A stretch of DNA of 44,156 nt from Niastella vici (lineage in GTDB: Bacteria > Bacteroidota > Bacteroidia > Chitinophagales > Chitinophagaceae), in NCBI RefSeq assembly GCF_002077945.1, contig NZ_LVYD01000084.1, positions 1-44,156 of the forward strand, in the 5' to 3' direction. Shown here piece after piece: positions 17,947-28,800 of the stretch; the first letter of the stretch is position 1, and the number at the start of each line of letters is the position of its first letter. The position numbers were made by a program, and so were the translations under genes. Under the pieces are notes generated by a model. It ran no database searches. It was not told where the DNA came from and saw only the letters and a program-made list of their open reading frames with translations.

Positions 17947-19578
17947 TTAATCAATAGTCTTTATTTGCATGATCCTTTTTTCAAACTCTTCATTGGGGAC
18001 TATCGATTTGTTCCTGATCCTGGTTTTGTAGGTATTGATGGTATTGACGGAATACTGCAGAATATGCGCGATCTTTTCATTTTCATGAATACCCATGCGG
18101 GCAAGGGCAAAGATGCGGAGATCGGTATTGAGCAATTCATTATCGGCCAGTTCTATCCGGTCTTCCAGCCTGAACAGGTCATTGAATTCGGCCACAAAAT
18201 TGGGAAACAGTTTCAGAAAGGCCCGGTCAAAATGTTTCAGCAGGTCTTCCTTTTCCCTTTTCAGGTTGATATTGTTTACCAGGAACCGGATCTCGTCGTA
18301 CTTGCGGTCGGTTAATTTTTGATCGACCGATTTTTTGAACCGTTCGATCTTGTCGAAGAATTCTGAATTAACATTAAAGAAATACCCGATATACTCTTCT
18401 TTGATCTTATTGGCGTCATTCAACTTTTCATTGGTCTCTGACAGGCGCCGGTTCGCCTCCTGGGTATTGCGATGCGCCTCCATAATGACCAGCTGCTTGC
18501 GTTTTCCTTCCTTCAATTGCTTCAACACAATGATGGTAAGGGCCACTACCAGCAACAACAAAAAGGTAACGAGCCCGGCATACCACAGCAGTTTTGTTTT
18601 TTGCTGTTCTACGATGGCATATTTCTGCGCTTCAATGAGGGGCAACACATCGCCCACCTGTACTTTCCGTTGCCGGGCGCCAAAGAACACCGCGTCGGAA
18701 AATGCCTGGTTTATACATACCGAAGCATTTTTGATATCGGCCTTCTTATATAATAAGGTAGAAAGAATAAAAGCTGCAGAGGTTTCCTTGGTGCTCGACT
18801 GCATATCGGCGATCATGGCCTTAATGAGCAACAAAATAGCGGTGTTATGATCCCCGGTTTGAATATACAGGTCGCTTAAGGTGGAAGCGGTGATCGCCAC
18901 CTGGTGCGGGGTAAGATTGGTACGTGCCAGCAACAGATCAAAATTCTGTTTGGCATTGGTCCGGTTGCCCGATCTCAATTGTTTTAAACCGGTAAAATAA
19001 ATATAGTCGTAAGAATCTTTACGCCAGAATGCCAGGGCCGAATCGATGTATTGCGCGCCCTTTTCATTGTACCGGGGTGTGTGGTACTGGTCTTTATCAT
19101 AATCGCCGAGGTCGTAATAGTATCTTCCCATCAGGGCATAATATTCTGCCCGGCAACTGTCGGGCACAGCGCTGATCTGAATAGCCGACAGGGAATCGAG
19201 CGTTTCTTTATACATGCCCGACGACAAAAGCGAAAAGCCCATTTTTATGCGGGCATAATTGATGAGGGAAGGGTCGTTAAGGCGAAGCGCCACTGCTAAC
19301 ATTTTTTTAGCGTAATTGTACGAAGAGTCGTATTGAAATACTTTGTAGGCGCTATACAGGTTTTCGTATCCTTTGAAAAATGCAGCCAGATCGTTTTTAG
19401 GCGTGGTGGCCAGTTGTTGTTTTAATGCATCTATACCTGTCTGCTTCTGTTGGTCAAAGTCGCGCACACGCTGCAACATGTCATTCATTTGGCCCAGGGA
19501 ACGGGCCAGGGTATCCGTTTGAGCATACTGGTTACTGAGCAGGAACAAGCAAGCAATTGCAAGAAAGAAGCGCTTCAT
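17947..19578 (-). CDS. SusR-like transmembrane transcriptional regulator (TPR sensor, DUF6377-type, C-terminal HTH)
   Basis: 543 aa from ATG 19578; the frame reaches a TTG at 19590, but the signal peptide MKRFFLAIACLFLLSNQYAQ begins at the ATG. The periplasmic part (~20-325) has helical TPR-like pairs (YSAYKVFQYDSSYNYAKKML, YYALMGRYYYDLGDYDKDQY). One membrane helix (~326-349, LLWYAGLVTFLLLLVVALTII) is followed by a coiled coil and a cytoplasmic C-terminus ending in a LuxR-like HTH (ENEKIAHILQYSVNTINTYKTRIRNKS). Bacteroides SusR has this organisation. It probably senses a glucan oligosaccharide in the periplasm and activates the downstream susC-susD-GH97 operon. Confidence 0.85.
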   Translation of the reverse strand: MKRFFLAIACLFLLSNQYAQTDTLARSLGQMNDMLQRVRDFDQQKQTGIDALKQQLATTPKNDLAAFFKGYENLYSAYKVFQYDSSYNYAKKMLAVALRLNDPSLINYARIKMGFSLLSSGMYKETLDSLSAIQISAVPDSCRAEYYALMGRYYYDLGDYDKDQYHTPRYNEKGAQYIDSALAFWRKDSYDYIYFTGLKQLRSGNRTNAKQNFDLLLARTNLTPHQVAITASTLSDLYIQTGDHNTAILLLIKAMIADMQSSTKETSAAFILSTLLYKKADIKNASVCINQAFSDAVFFGARQRKVQVGDVLPLIEAQKYAIVEQQKTKLLWYAGLVTFLLLLVVALTIIVLKQLKEGKRKQLVIMEAHRNTQEANRRLSETNEKLNDANKIKEEYIGYFFNVNSEFFDKIERFKKSVDQKLTDRKYDEIRFLVNNINLKREKEDLLKHFDRAFLKLFPNFVAEFNDLFRLEDRIELADNELLNTDLRIFALARMGIHENEKIAHILQYSVNTINTYKTRIRNKSIVPNEEFEKRIMQIKTID

Positions 19579-19918
19579 ATGATCGTTCAAATAACAGGGC
19601 TTTTATCAAAACTAAAGCAGAAAGAAGTGAAAACCAAATCTGAACGATCCGGTACCCAGAGTCATCATTTGCACATCAAAACCCAGATTTTACCCAACCT
19701 TTATTCTATTATCGTTTCTTAACCTGAGTCAAGATTTTTAAACCTTTTGTCAATTCGCTATTGCTGTTTGTTTTACATTATAAACAATTCTATCTGTATC
19801 TATCTATAACTTCCTATCCCTTCAAAACGCTTTCTGCAACAATATTCAAATATTAATAGATCAATTATTAATAACCGTAGAATTTTCCTGCTTTTGAGTT
19901 TAAAAGCAAGGCAGCATT
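19579..19918. promoter_or_regulatory. AT-rich intergenic region with repeated palindromic octamer
   Basis: 340 bp between divergent genes. TATTAATA occurs at 19851-19858 and 19866-19873, 15 bp apart, and is itself palindromic. It could be an operator for the small gene at 19919. No clear TAnnTTTG box. Confidence 0.3.
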
Positions 19919-20242
19919 ATGGAAAGATTTCAAAAACCTTCTTCTTTGATTGCCATCACACTTCTTCTTGCCGGCATTATTTCAACACTGGCATTCACAC
20001 ATCGCAGTATTAACAAAAAACCCAGAACAGACTGGACGGACTACTACTGGTTCAATTCCAGCGGCACTTACTTACGGCAAAATATAGTTGATGATGAAAT
20101 TCAACTCACGGGTTATGACGAATTTCAATATGCCCCCTACACGGTAAGAGAACGAGGGTATACACCTGCCGGTGTAATAGGCGACCCACCAGTGCCAATT
20201 TTGCCTTTCCTTCCTGCAAAGCGGCTTTACTCTCATCCCTAG
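19919..20242 (+). CDS. Small membrane-anchored protein of unknown function
   Basis: 107 aa. One N-terminal hydrophobic segment (residues ~9-26, SLIAITLLLAGIISTLAF) serves as a signal or anchor. A polar region contains TDWTDYYWFNSSGTYLRQN and a Pro-rich end (IGDPPVPILPFLPAK). It is convergent with the TonB receptor gene, their stops being 9 bp apart with no terminator between. Short proteins with a W..Y.FN..GT-like stretch occur near Bacteroidota TonB receptor genes, but no family is confidently recognised. Confidence 0.55.
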   Translation: MERFQKPSSLIAITLLLAGIISTLAFTHRSINKKPRTDWTDYYWFNSSGTYLRQNIVDDEIQLTGYDEFQYAPYTVRERGYTPAGVIGDPPVPILPFLPAKRLYSHP

Positions 20243-20251
20243 CCTAATGAT

Positions 20252-23200
20252 TCAAAAGCCGAAATTTAAACCAACCAGAAAAGTCTTCAATGGCGGTAAA
20301 GTCGTAAATGTCTGCGTTTCAGGATCAAGCACCTGGCAGTGTGTGAATGTAAAGGTATTATTAGCCTGAAAATGGATACTGCCTTGTTTTAAATGCAATT
20401 TGGCTAACCAGGCGGAAGGGAAACCGGCGGTAAGATAGATGTTTTTTGTTCGTAAGAAAGAAGCATTGGCATAGCGGCCATCAGATTGCATAAAGATACT
20501 GTTTGCATTCAACACGTCTGAATTGCGGCCTGTTGTAAAGCGTTGAAAGGTTGCTTTGTCGCCCGGTTTCTGCCATCGGTCAAGCACTTCAACTGGTTGG
20601 TTTATCATAGCAAATCCAGGTGTTACTTCAGCAAGAATGGAGTTAAGATAGCTGTACCCTGTTTGAACTCTGCCTTCAATAAAAAAACCGAAATGCCAGT
20701 TCCTGTAAGCCATATCAAAATTTAACCCACCATACACTTTGGGATCCAGATTGCCCGCCAACTCCAGATCCCGGTTGTCAATGACACTGTCATAGTTCAG
20801 ATCTTTAAAACGGAATATGCCGTTTTTGGGATTAACGTCCAGAAAGTGATACGCTTTTTGCAAAGTGAGCGATTTGCCTTCCTGAAAAATTTCTGCATAG
20901 GGTGAATTGGCAAGGCCAGGGAACGATAGCAGTTTATTGGAGGGGATGGTGAGTGTAGCTTCGATTGACCAGCTCAATTTTTTCTTTGGCTTGCTTTCGT
21001 ACCGAACAGTAAAATCAAATCCAGCATTTTGAATTTTTACCGGCCAGTTCTCCAATTTAATTGAGGTATCTGGCGAAATAACCAAATTGCTGGTCCTGTT
21101 ATTGAACCAGGTCATGGAGAGGAACAACTGATCGTGCAGGAACGCAAGGTCTATTCCAATATTTAACTTATGGGTTAGTTCAGTACTTAATTCACTATTG
21201 GCAAGTTGCGACAGATAAATATATGAATTGTTACGCCTCCCGGCGTCAAAGTATTGCATATCGCCAATGGGGTCATTGCCGGTAATACCATAACTGGCAC
21301 GTATTTTACCAAAGCTTATAAAACTGACCTTTTTAAAAAAAGATTCCTTTGAAAAAATCCAGGCAGCGCCAACAGCCGCAATATTTTTACGTATCCGGAT
21401 TGCACCATCCCGGCTCGACCAGTCCATTCTACCATTAAGATTAACGATATATTTATTTGCCCAATTATAATTTATTCGGCCAAACAACCCCTGGTAATTG
21501 TAAATACTTTTTGGTGGACCAGATTTTGTCACCGTCGTGGCGCCAAGAGTATCTGAATAATTGTTATCAGTTGTATAACCAAAAGCGTTGATCTTACTGT
21601 TTTCATTTGTAATACGCTGCCAGGAATTACCGGCCAGCACTGTTACCTGCCCTTGTCCTATGTTATCAGTGTATTCAATTTGTGGCTCTGCAATAAAACT
21701 TTTATAAGAATTTGCTCCGAAAAAAGCCTGCCCTTCCGGGCGTGAAACTGCAAAAGGGTTTAATGAAACAATAGGTATAACACTCTTTTCTGAAGACCAT
21801 ATACTGTTATGACCCATGGTCATCTTTAATCGCCATTTTTTATAAAGCTGGTAATTACAGCCAAAGCTTACCAGGCTGTATTCAGTTTTGGAATTATATT
21901 TTTGGTCAAGAAAAGCCAAAGGATTAATATACCCCATTTTCGGGTCGGCCCAGTTTGTCTTATTCTCAACATTACGCAATGGCGGGCTGTTTGGTGACCA
22001 CAACAGGCTTGTGGTAAGATCTGTGCTATTTAAACTGTACAGATCGTTTAAATAATTCGCCGTTAAAGAAGTGGTTAATTTCTGATCGGGAGATGCATAG
22101 TTGAGGTGGAGGAAAAGGTTGGACCGCATGCTGCCCATGCTGCCGGGAAAAACAGTTGTTTCTTCATGATAGTTTGTACCAAAATAATACCTGAGATTGT
22201 ATTTGCTGCCTGAAAAAGAGTAAACAATATCTTTACTTTTAGCGTGCCTGCCTAATAACTCCTTTTTTAAATCAAGGTAGCGGGTAGTGTCGTATAACAG
22301 CAGGTCCTTATCTATATCTAACGAAGGGCTGGCCGAATCATTTTGTAAGGCTTCATGCCTCATTTGCATATATTGCTCCGTTTTTAACATTTCGGGAAGC
22401 CTGGTAGGCATTCTAATCCCAAATCGTAAATCTGCCATGGCCTGTAATTTGCCAGCGCCTCCTTGTTTGGTGGTGATCAATATAACTCCTCTGGCTCCCC
22501 GGCTGCCATAAATGGCGGTTGCATCGGCATCTTTCAGCACTTCAATATGATCTATATTATTAGGGTCAAGGAAAGCCATGGCACTTCTTCCGTAAGAGCC
22601 CAGTGCAGTTCCGGAACCAGTTATCTGTATTGAATTGTTATTAAGTGCATAAGGGACCCCATCAACAATAAACAGCGGATCGGTAAAGGGCAATCTTCCC
22701 GCTTTTGTACCTACAGCAGCCTGTCCGTCTAATTGAAATTTGTAATAAGATTCCGGTAACCCGTTTGTTTGTGTAATTAGCAACCGGGGTATACGTCCTG
22801 ATAATAAAGCAGAAAGATCAGCGGTTCGATCATTCACTAATACCTTATTGGGAATTTTACCAATATCGCCGGTGGAAGTCCTTCGACCAGTGCTGCCATA
22901 GGCAATCACCAGCACTTCTTCCAGGAAACTTTCTTTGGGTATTCCTGATTCAGATAACGAGTCACTACGTGCATCAGGCACCTTCACCTTTTTTTCTTCC
23001 CTTTTTGCATCAACGGCAGCAGGTACTTTTTCCTCCTCCTTATGTATTCCCAAAACAATTCCCTTCTGTTCATAAACCAGGGGAAGGCCTTTCAAACAAT
23101 GATCAAGCACCTTTTTCACTTTTTTATTGTCCGCATGCACGGTGACTTTTCCAACAATTTGCGGGACATCTGAATTATACGCAAATGGAACTCCCGTTTG

Positions 23201-23326
23201 TTCGGTTATTGCTTTAAGTACAACTGTAAATTCAACATTTGTCAAATGCAGGGTAACCGTTTTATTCAATTGTTGGCCATTCGCTTCCAAACAGCCGGCC
23301 AGGAAAAGCATCACAATAAACTTCAT
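20252..23326 (-). CDS. SusC-like TonB-dependent receptor with N-terminal STN signalling domain
   Basis: 1024 aa. Signal peptide 1-18. The STN domain (~20-95) includes LNKTVTLHLTNVEFTVVLKA and VHADNKKVKKVLDHCL. A linker leads to a TonB-box-like EVLVIAYGSTGRRTSTGDIG, plug motifs (IEVLKDADATAIYGSRGARG, VILITTKQGG) and a ~780-residue barrel ending FLVGLNFGF. An STN domain lets the receptor signal through the FecR-type anti-sigma factor encoded 13 bp upstream. Unlike classic pairs, no SusD gene follows; only 9 bp separate it from a convergent small gene. Its substrate is unknown (iron chelate, peptide or glycan). Confidence 0.93.
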   Translation of the reverse strand: MKFIVMLFLAGCLEANGQQLNKTVTLHLTNVEFTVVLKAITEQTGVPFAYNSDVPQIVGKVTVHADNKKVKKVLDHCLKGLPLVYEQKGIVLGIHKEEEKVPAAVDAKREEKKVKVPDARSDSLSESGIPKESFLEEVLVIAYGSTGRRTSTGDIGKIPNKVLVNDRTADLSALLSGRIPRLLITQTNGLPESYYKFQLDGQAAVGTKAGRLPFTDPLFIVDGVPYALNNNSIQITGSGTALGSYGRSAMAFLDPNNIDHIEVLKDADATAIYGSRGARGVILITTKQGGAGKLQAMADLRFGIRMPTRLPEMLKTEQYMQMRHEALQNDSASPSLDIDKDLLLYDTTRYLDLKKELLGRHAKSKDIVYSFSGSKYNLRYYFGTNYHEETTVFPGSMGSMRSNLFLHLNYASPDQKLTTSLTANYLNDLYSLNSTDLTTSLLWSPNSPPLRNVENKTNWADPKMGYINPLAFLDQKYNSKTEYSLVSFGCNYQLYKKWRLKMTMGHNSIWSSEKSVIPIVSLNPFAVSRPEGQAFFGANSYKSFIAEPQIEYTDNIGQGQVTVLAGNSWQRITNENSKINAFGYTTDNNYSDTLGATTVTKSGPPKSIYNYQGLFGRINYNWANKYIVNLNGRMDWSSRDGAIRIRKNIAAVGAAWIFSKESFFKKVSFISFGKIRASYGITGNDPIGDMQYFDAGRRNNSYIYLSQLANSELSTELTHKLNIGIDLAFLHDQLFLSMTWFNNRTSNLVISPDTSIKLENWPVKIQNAGFDFTVRYESKPKKKLSWSIEATLTIPSNKLLSFPGLANSPYAEIFQEGKSLTLQKAYHFLDVNPKNGIFRFKDLNYDSVIDNRDLELAGNLDPKVYGGLNFDMAYRNWHFGFFIEGRVQTGYSYLNSILAEVTPGFAMINQPVEVLDRWQKPGDKATFQRFTTGRNSDVLNANSIFMQSDGRYANASFLRTKNIYLTAGFPSAWLAKLHLKQGSIHFQANNTFTFTHCQVLDPETQTFTTLPPLKTFLVGLNFGF

Positions 23327-23339
23327 TATAAAAGCAGCG

Positions 23340-24533
23340 TTATTGATTTACAAATTCGACAACTACATTTTTTCCAACTGTTCTGAATTTTAGTCCCCGT
23401 GCCAATTCAACATAACCCAGCGCAACGGTTAACGAACTGGTTGCAGGAATATACGTACTGAACCGTCGTGATGTCTTGTTCTTATAAGTTACGGTTATGC
23501 CAAAAACCCGGCTAATATGCTCCATTATTTCTTCTATGGGTGCATTGTCAAACCTGGCCGAAGCCCGCCAGGCATTCACCTCATCAAGGTTTGCTGTTGT
23601 TTGCCGGGAAAATTCTCCATTATTATTTAATACAACTGCTTTACCGGGTTCAAGCAGGCATTCCCTGGAATTAGCCTTTAGCCTTACCGAGCCTTTCACC
23701 AGCGTGGTTTTGATGGAATCACCGCCGTTAAAACTTTTAACATCAAACTGGGTTCCCAGCACGCCTACCTCCATTGCATGCATTTCAACAATAAACGGAA
23801 CTTTTTTTCCGGTTACTTTGCTGTAACAATGCTTCACATCGAAATACGCCTCTCCCGACAACTCAACAACCCGTTTGTAAGGATTAAACACCGATGGAAA
23901 CTTTAGAACAGAGCCCTCATTAAGCGTTACTTCGGTTCCATCGGGAAGTGTAATGAAATAAATGCTTCCTTTTGGGGTAATGATCACATTGAGGGTATTG
24001 TATAAAAAGTCAGCATAGAAATTATTGCACCCCAAACGATCACTGTTCGAAGTAGGATCAAATCTTATTTGCCTGTTTTTGTTCCTCACTTCCTGCCCAT
24101 TAATGCAGGCCACCGGCCCGGTAACAGAACCGTTTAATTCCATGGTTGAGCCGCCTGCTAATTGCAAATAAGGGTTTGTTGCACTGTTGTTATGCATGGC
24201 TTGAGGCATTGTATTCTTACTTTTATATAAAAAAAGGTAGCCGGCACCAACCAACAATAATATACATGCAGCGGCGATATATATATATGCTGATTTCCCG
24301 GATAATTTATATATCTGTTTTGCAGGATAAGTATCTATTACTTTTTGCCATTCCTTTTCCAGATCTATCTTCCTTACTTTTTCCCAATATGCTTTATCGG
24401 ATAACCGTTTAAATAACTTCCGGTTCCTTTCAGAACGGTTTATCCATTCCTGTAATGCTTGCCACTCCTGCTCATTCAGGCTGTTGGTTTGATATTTTAA
24501 AATATACTCAGCAATTGTTTTATGTGTTTCCAA
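23340..24533 (-). CDS. FecR-family anti-sigma factor / signal transducer
   Basis: 397 aa. A cytoplasmic N-terminus with helical sigma-binding features (EQEWQALQEWINRSERNRKL) is followed by one membrane helix (~79-101, SAYIYIAAACILLLVGAGYL). The periplasmic FecR domain includes IYFITLPDGTEVTLNEGSVL, YFDVKH, FDVKSF and TLVKGSVRL. A C-terminal DUF4974 domain (FDNAPIEEIMEHISRVFG ... RGLKFRTVGKNVVVEF) probably contacts the receptor's STN domain. It sits between the sigma-factor and receptor genes in the same direction. Confidence 0.93.
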   Translation of the reverse strand: METHKTIAEYILKYQTNSLNEQEWQALQEWINRSERNRKLFKRLSDKAYWEKVRKIDLEKEWQKVIDTYPAKQIYKLSGKSAYIYIAAACILLLVGAGYLFLYKSKNTMPQAMHNNSATNPYLQLAGGSTMELNGSVTGPVACINGQEVRNKNRQIRFDPTSNSDRLGCNNFYADFLYNTLNVIITPKGSIYFITLPDGTEVTLNEGSVLKFPSVFNPYKRVVELSGEAYFDVKHCYSKVTGKKVPFIVEMHAMEVGVLGTQFDVKSFNGGDSIKTTLVKGSVRLKANSRECLLEPGKAVVLNNNGEFSRQTTANLDEVNAWRASARFDNAPIEEIMEHISRVFGITVTYKNKTSRRFSTYIPATSSLTVALGYVELARGLKFRTVGKNVVVEFVNQ

Positions 24534-24579
24534 AATTTACAACTTATTTAAAGGTTTATACATTAGGGCTCCTAATAGC

Positions 24580-25146
24580 TCACCGGGCATTAGCGCTGAG
24601 AGTTACAATTATTACAATTATTAAAAAACCGCCAGCCTTGAGGGTCAGTCTGTACTTTTTGAACACTTTGTGTTTGAAGACGCGATAAGTAGGTTCAGTG
24701 ATCATCATTATCTCAACGGCGTCTTTGCTTCGAACGTCTAAAAAAAAAAGCCGCGTAAATAATCTTTCGCCTTTCGATAGCTTATCCTCCACGCTTTTCA
24801 TCCGTTGATCCAATTCTTTTGCAATAAGCGTTTGTTCTACGCTTTCTATGAAATCTGTATACCTTTCCAATGCTACCACCGCAGCTTCCTCTGCTTCTTC
24901 CAGGTTTTGATTTCGCTCCCGGAGATAACAAAAACTTTCAATGAGCGCTTTTGTTTGCAGGAACCGTATTACTTCCGTTAAATCACCTGAGCTATCATAG
25001 CCTTCCAATTCTGTCAGGTTTTGCCTGAATACTTCAATAGCAATATCCCTGGCTTTCTCATGATCTTCGATAATCTCTTCAATAAAGGATACGATCGGGA
25101 TGTAAAGCTGTTCGAATAATTTTTGAGTGTTCTGTTGCATATGCAT
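24580..25146 (-). CDS. ECF-type RNA polymerase sigma factor, divergent, with hydrophobic C-terminus
   Basis: 188 aa; two possible starts (25146 and 25140). The N-terminal half has sigma-2-like helices (ARDIAIEVFRQNLTEL, KALIESFCYLRERN). The second half has sigma-4-like helices with LSKGERLFTRLFFLDVRSKDAVEIMM and TEPTYRVFKHKVFKKYR. It is followed in order by FecR and a TonB receptor, the standard cassette, so it probably drives their transcription. The last ~17 residues (GGFLIIVIIVTLSANAR) are strongly hydrophobic, unusual for a sigma factor. The sigma-4 region is degenerate and the family was assigned largely from context. Confidence 0.75.
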   Translation of the reverse strand: MHMQQNTQKLFEQLYIPIVSFIEEIIEDHEKARDIAIEVFRQNLTELEGYDSSGDLTEVIRFLQTKALIESFCYLRERNQNLEEAEEAAVVALERYTDFIESVEQTLIAKELDQRMKSVEDKLSKGERLFTRLFFLDVRSKDAVEIMMITEPTYRVFKHKVFKKYRLTLKAGGFLIIVIIVTLSANAR

Positions 25147-25818
25147 AAATTGCAGGGCACTTTTTGGCTACAAATTTTTTTGATCTATTCCACACGTATA
25201 TCAAATACCTGTTTCTCTTAAAACAACTTAGGTGCAAAAAATTACTACACAGAATTGCATAATAAATCTTTCCACAGGGCATAAACACAGGCGAAAAAAA
25301 GGAAGAAATGCGTCACCAGAACAGGCTGCAGAAGGCTTGGGAAATAGAAAAAATTTTTAAACTTTTTTTGGCGCAGCAGTTATTAACATTGGATAAGAAG
25401 CGGCATAAATAATGTCATTTCAACACAATTCAAATAGATTTACGACTGCATATCCAGCATAACCTGGTTATATTTTAAAAAATCAACTATATAACAAGGT
25501 TCCTGATTTACACCAGATTATTCTTATAAAAAACGCATTTTTTCCCCAATTCAATAGATTCCTATTATACTTTTTGGCTTTAGCCTGCCACTTGATTAGT
25601 TTACACACCTAACGTTTAATGCGTTTCGCATTTTGCATTTTGCGCTCACCCCGTATACCTCTATTATTTATCACAACACCTTCTTCACCCAGGCAGGTTG
25701 CTAAAAACGCGTTTAGCTGCCTGATCAAATGATCATTGCCATATAATTAAACACCAGGCTGGTGAAAGGTTACCCCTATGCGGTAACCCGCCGGCCATAA
25801 AACCAAAGTCCATCAAAT
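25147..25818. promoter_or_regulatory. Long intergenic leader before the GH87-type gene
   Basis: 672 bp, AT-rich, between divergent genes, with no credible ORF. It includes TGATCAAATGATCA (25721-25734) and an inverted pair GGTTACC (25768-25774) / GGTAACC (25782-25788) with a 7-nt loop, 30 bp before the ATG. These may be operator or 5'-UTR elements. Confidence 0.4.
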
Positions 25819-28800
25819 ATGAAAAAAATTGTATCACGGTTTGTTTTACTGTTCGCCTGTTATGCGCCCCTGTGCATTCAGGCGCAAAGCGATGGCTTGC
25901 CAAGAGGAGCGAGCAATATGCCGTATACCCGGTATGAATCGGAAAACGGCATTTACAGCGGCGGCGCTTCTCTGCAATCTTCAGTACAGTTTGTTCAAAC
26001 AGACATTGCCGCCGAAGCCAGCAACCAAAAATATGTGAGCCTGCCTTCGGCCGGCTCTTACGTACAGTGGAGAACCACGGCCGCAGGCCGGGGCGTTAAC
26101 CTTCGCTTTACCATGCCCGATAACACCTCCGGCACCGGGCTTACCGGCTCATTAAACCTGTACGTCAACAACACACTGGTAAAAACCATTGACCTTAGCT
26201 CTTACTGGGCCTACCAGTATTTTGATGTGGGTGGAGAAGGCGATCCTTATCAAACACCCCATACAAAAACTTTTATGCGGTTCGATGAAGTGCATTTTGC
26301 CCTTACCAATACCATCAATGCCGGCGACAGCATTAAAATACAGAAAGTGAACAACGATGGTATCACTTATGGGGTCGACTTTATAGAGCTGGAACCCGTG
26401 CCGGCGGCCATTGCTCAACCTGCCGGCTATTTGTCGATCACAGATTATGGCGCGGTAGCCAATGACGCCAACGACGATTATGCGGCTTTTAATAATTGTA
26501 TTGCTGCTGCCACCGCACAGGGAAAAAATGTGTACATACCAGCCGGCCGCTTTTTACTAAGCGATAAAATAATGCTGAACGTAACCAATATGAAAATAAC
26601 CGGTGCGGGCATCTGGTACACGCAGGTATATTTTTCAACTGATAAACAGTTTTACGGTGGCTTTCTGGCCCGCAGTACCGGGGTGGAAATTTCCAACTTT
26701 ACATTGGGCACCGCCAATAACGACCGGTTAAAATATGATGAAGCCAACCCACGCGACGGGCAGAAATACAAGATATACAAAGGCTTCATGGGCACCTATG
26801 GCAACAATTCGAGTATTCATGATATTTGGGTTGAACATTTTGAATGCGGCTTCTGGATCGCTGGTTACGATGCGCCCTACCCCGTTGATGTTACCCGCAA
26901 CCTGGTGATCTCGAACTGCCGGATCCGTAATAACTATGCCGACGGCGTTAATTTTTGCGAGGGCACTTCCGGTTCTACCGTAACCCAGTGCAGCCTGCGC
27001 AACAATGGCGACGATGCGCTGGCCATGTGGCCGGCGAGCGATGTATCGGGATCGGTTCAGGAACGCAACAATACCTTCAGCAATAATACCATTGAGAACA
27101 ACTGGCGGGCCGGCAGCATGGCTATTTTTGGCGGAACCGGTCACCAGGTACATCATAATTATATTAAAGATGGCGTAGCGGGTTCCGGCATTCGCTTTAC
27201 CAACGATTTCAGCGGCTTTGGGTTTGAATATCCCGGCGACGTTATTCATTTCTATGAAAACACCGTTGAGAATTGCGGCACAAGCTACGACCTGTGGAAC
27301 CAGATGCGGGGCGCTATAGAATTTTTTGCAGGTTCCGGCATCTTCAATATGCAGTTCGACAATACCACCATCCTTAATTCGCAACGCGATGCCATTCGCA
27401 TCAGCGGCAACAACCTGCACCATATCGTATTTACCAATACCACTATCAATGGCACCGGTAAAGATCCGGTAACCAGGGACATCCCGGCAGACGTATACGG
27501 CGGTTTTGGCATTTACTGCGATGCCAGTTCGCAAAGCATGACCTTCAACAATCTTTCCGTTACCGACGCAGAATCGGGCACTTACATCAATCGCAATTCC
27601 GGGTTCCAGCTTATATTCCAGAATGTGAACGTACCCGTTACTGGTGTAAGTATTAGTCCGGCCGGCGATACTGCCATTGCCCTGAACCAAACCATTCAAT
27701 TAACACCGGTAATTGTACCGGCCGATGCCACCAATAAAACGGTAAGCTGGAGCAGTAGCAATACCGGGGTGCTTACCATTGATGCTTCGGGTAAAGTAAC
27801 AGCCGTGGGCACAGGCTCAGCAACTATTACAGTCACCACTGCCGACGGCAATAAAACAGGTACAAAAAACATAGCTGTAAATGCAGCCGTAAATATAAAA
27901 GCTACCGATGAAACGGCCGGTGAAGATGGCAATACGGGTACCTTCACCATTAGCACAGCAGGCATTACGCAGCCGGTTACTATACCCTACACCGTTAGTG
28001 GTACGGCTACCCCGGCCGATTATACGGCCAGTCCGGCCCTGAGCGGTTCTGTAACACTTACGCCTTCACAGCTTTCGCAAACCATTACCATAACCCCGGT
28101 TAACGACGCTATATTTGAAGGAACCGAAACCATACGGCTTACCCTGTTACCGGGCAGCGGTTTTAAACTGGGCCCCGATACAGTAGCGGTGATCAGCATT
28201 GCCGATAACGACAATCCACCCTGTTCATCACCTGTTATTGCATTGGTGAACGGTACCGCACCTGTCATTGATCAGAATATAGAAAGCGTTTGGGCGCCGG
28301 CGCCAGCAAAAAGCATAGACAATGTGGTTTTGGGAAGCCGCCCTGCCGATTACAGTGGAAAATGGCGCGCCCTGTACGATAACAATTACCTCTACCTGCT
28401 GGTAGAAGTGAGTGACGCCACCCGCATCAACGACTCGGGCGGCAACTGGTGGGAAGACGATGTAGTGGAAGTATTTATCGATGGTAATAACAGCAAGGGT
28501 ACCAGCTACGATGGTACAAACGATTTTCAGTTTGGTTTCCGCTGGAACGACAATACCGTACATACCGGCGGCAATTCAGTGGCCAATACCAGCGGCATCA
28601 ATTTCAATATGTATGCCACCGCTTCGGGCTATACTGCAGAAATTGCCATTCCCTGGACAACCATCGGCACCACGCCGGCTATCGGTAAAGCCATTGGCCT
28701 GGATGTACAAATTGATGATGATGATAATGGCGGCACACGTGATGCGCAAACAACCAGTTTCGCTACCAATACCACAGCCTTCCAGAACCCATCGGTATTT

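Noticed and set aside
26728..27699. A 323-codon minus-strand ORF antisense to the GH87 gene
   Set aside because: It lies wholly inside the beta-helix coding region, has no recognisable motif and a composition expected of an antisense shadow.
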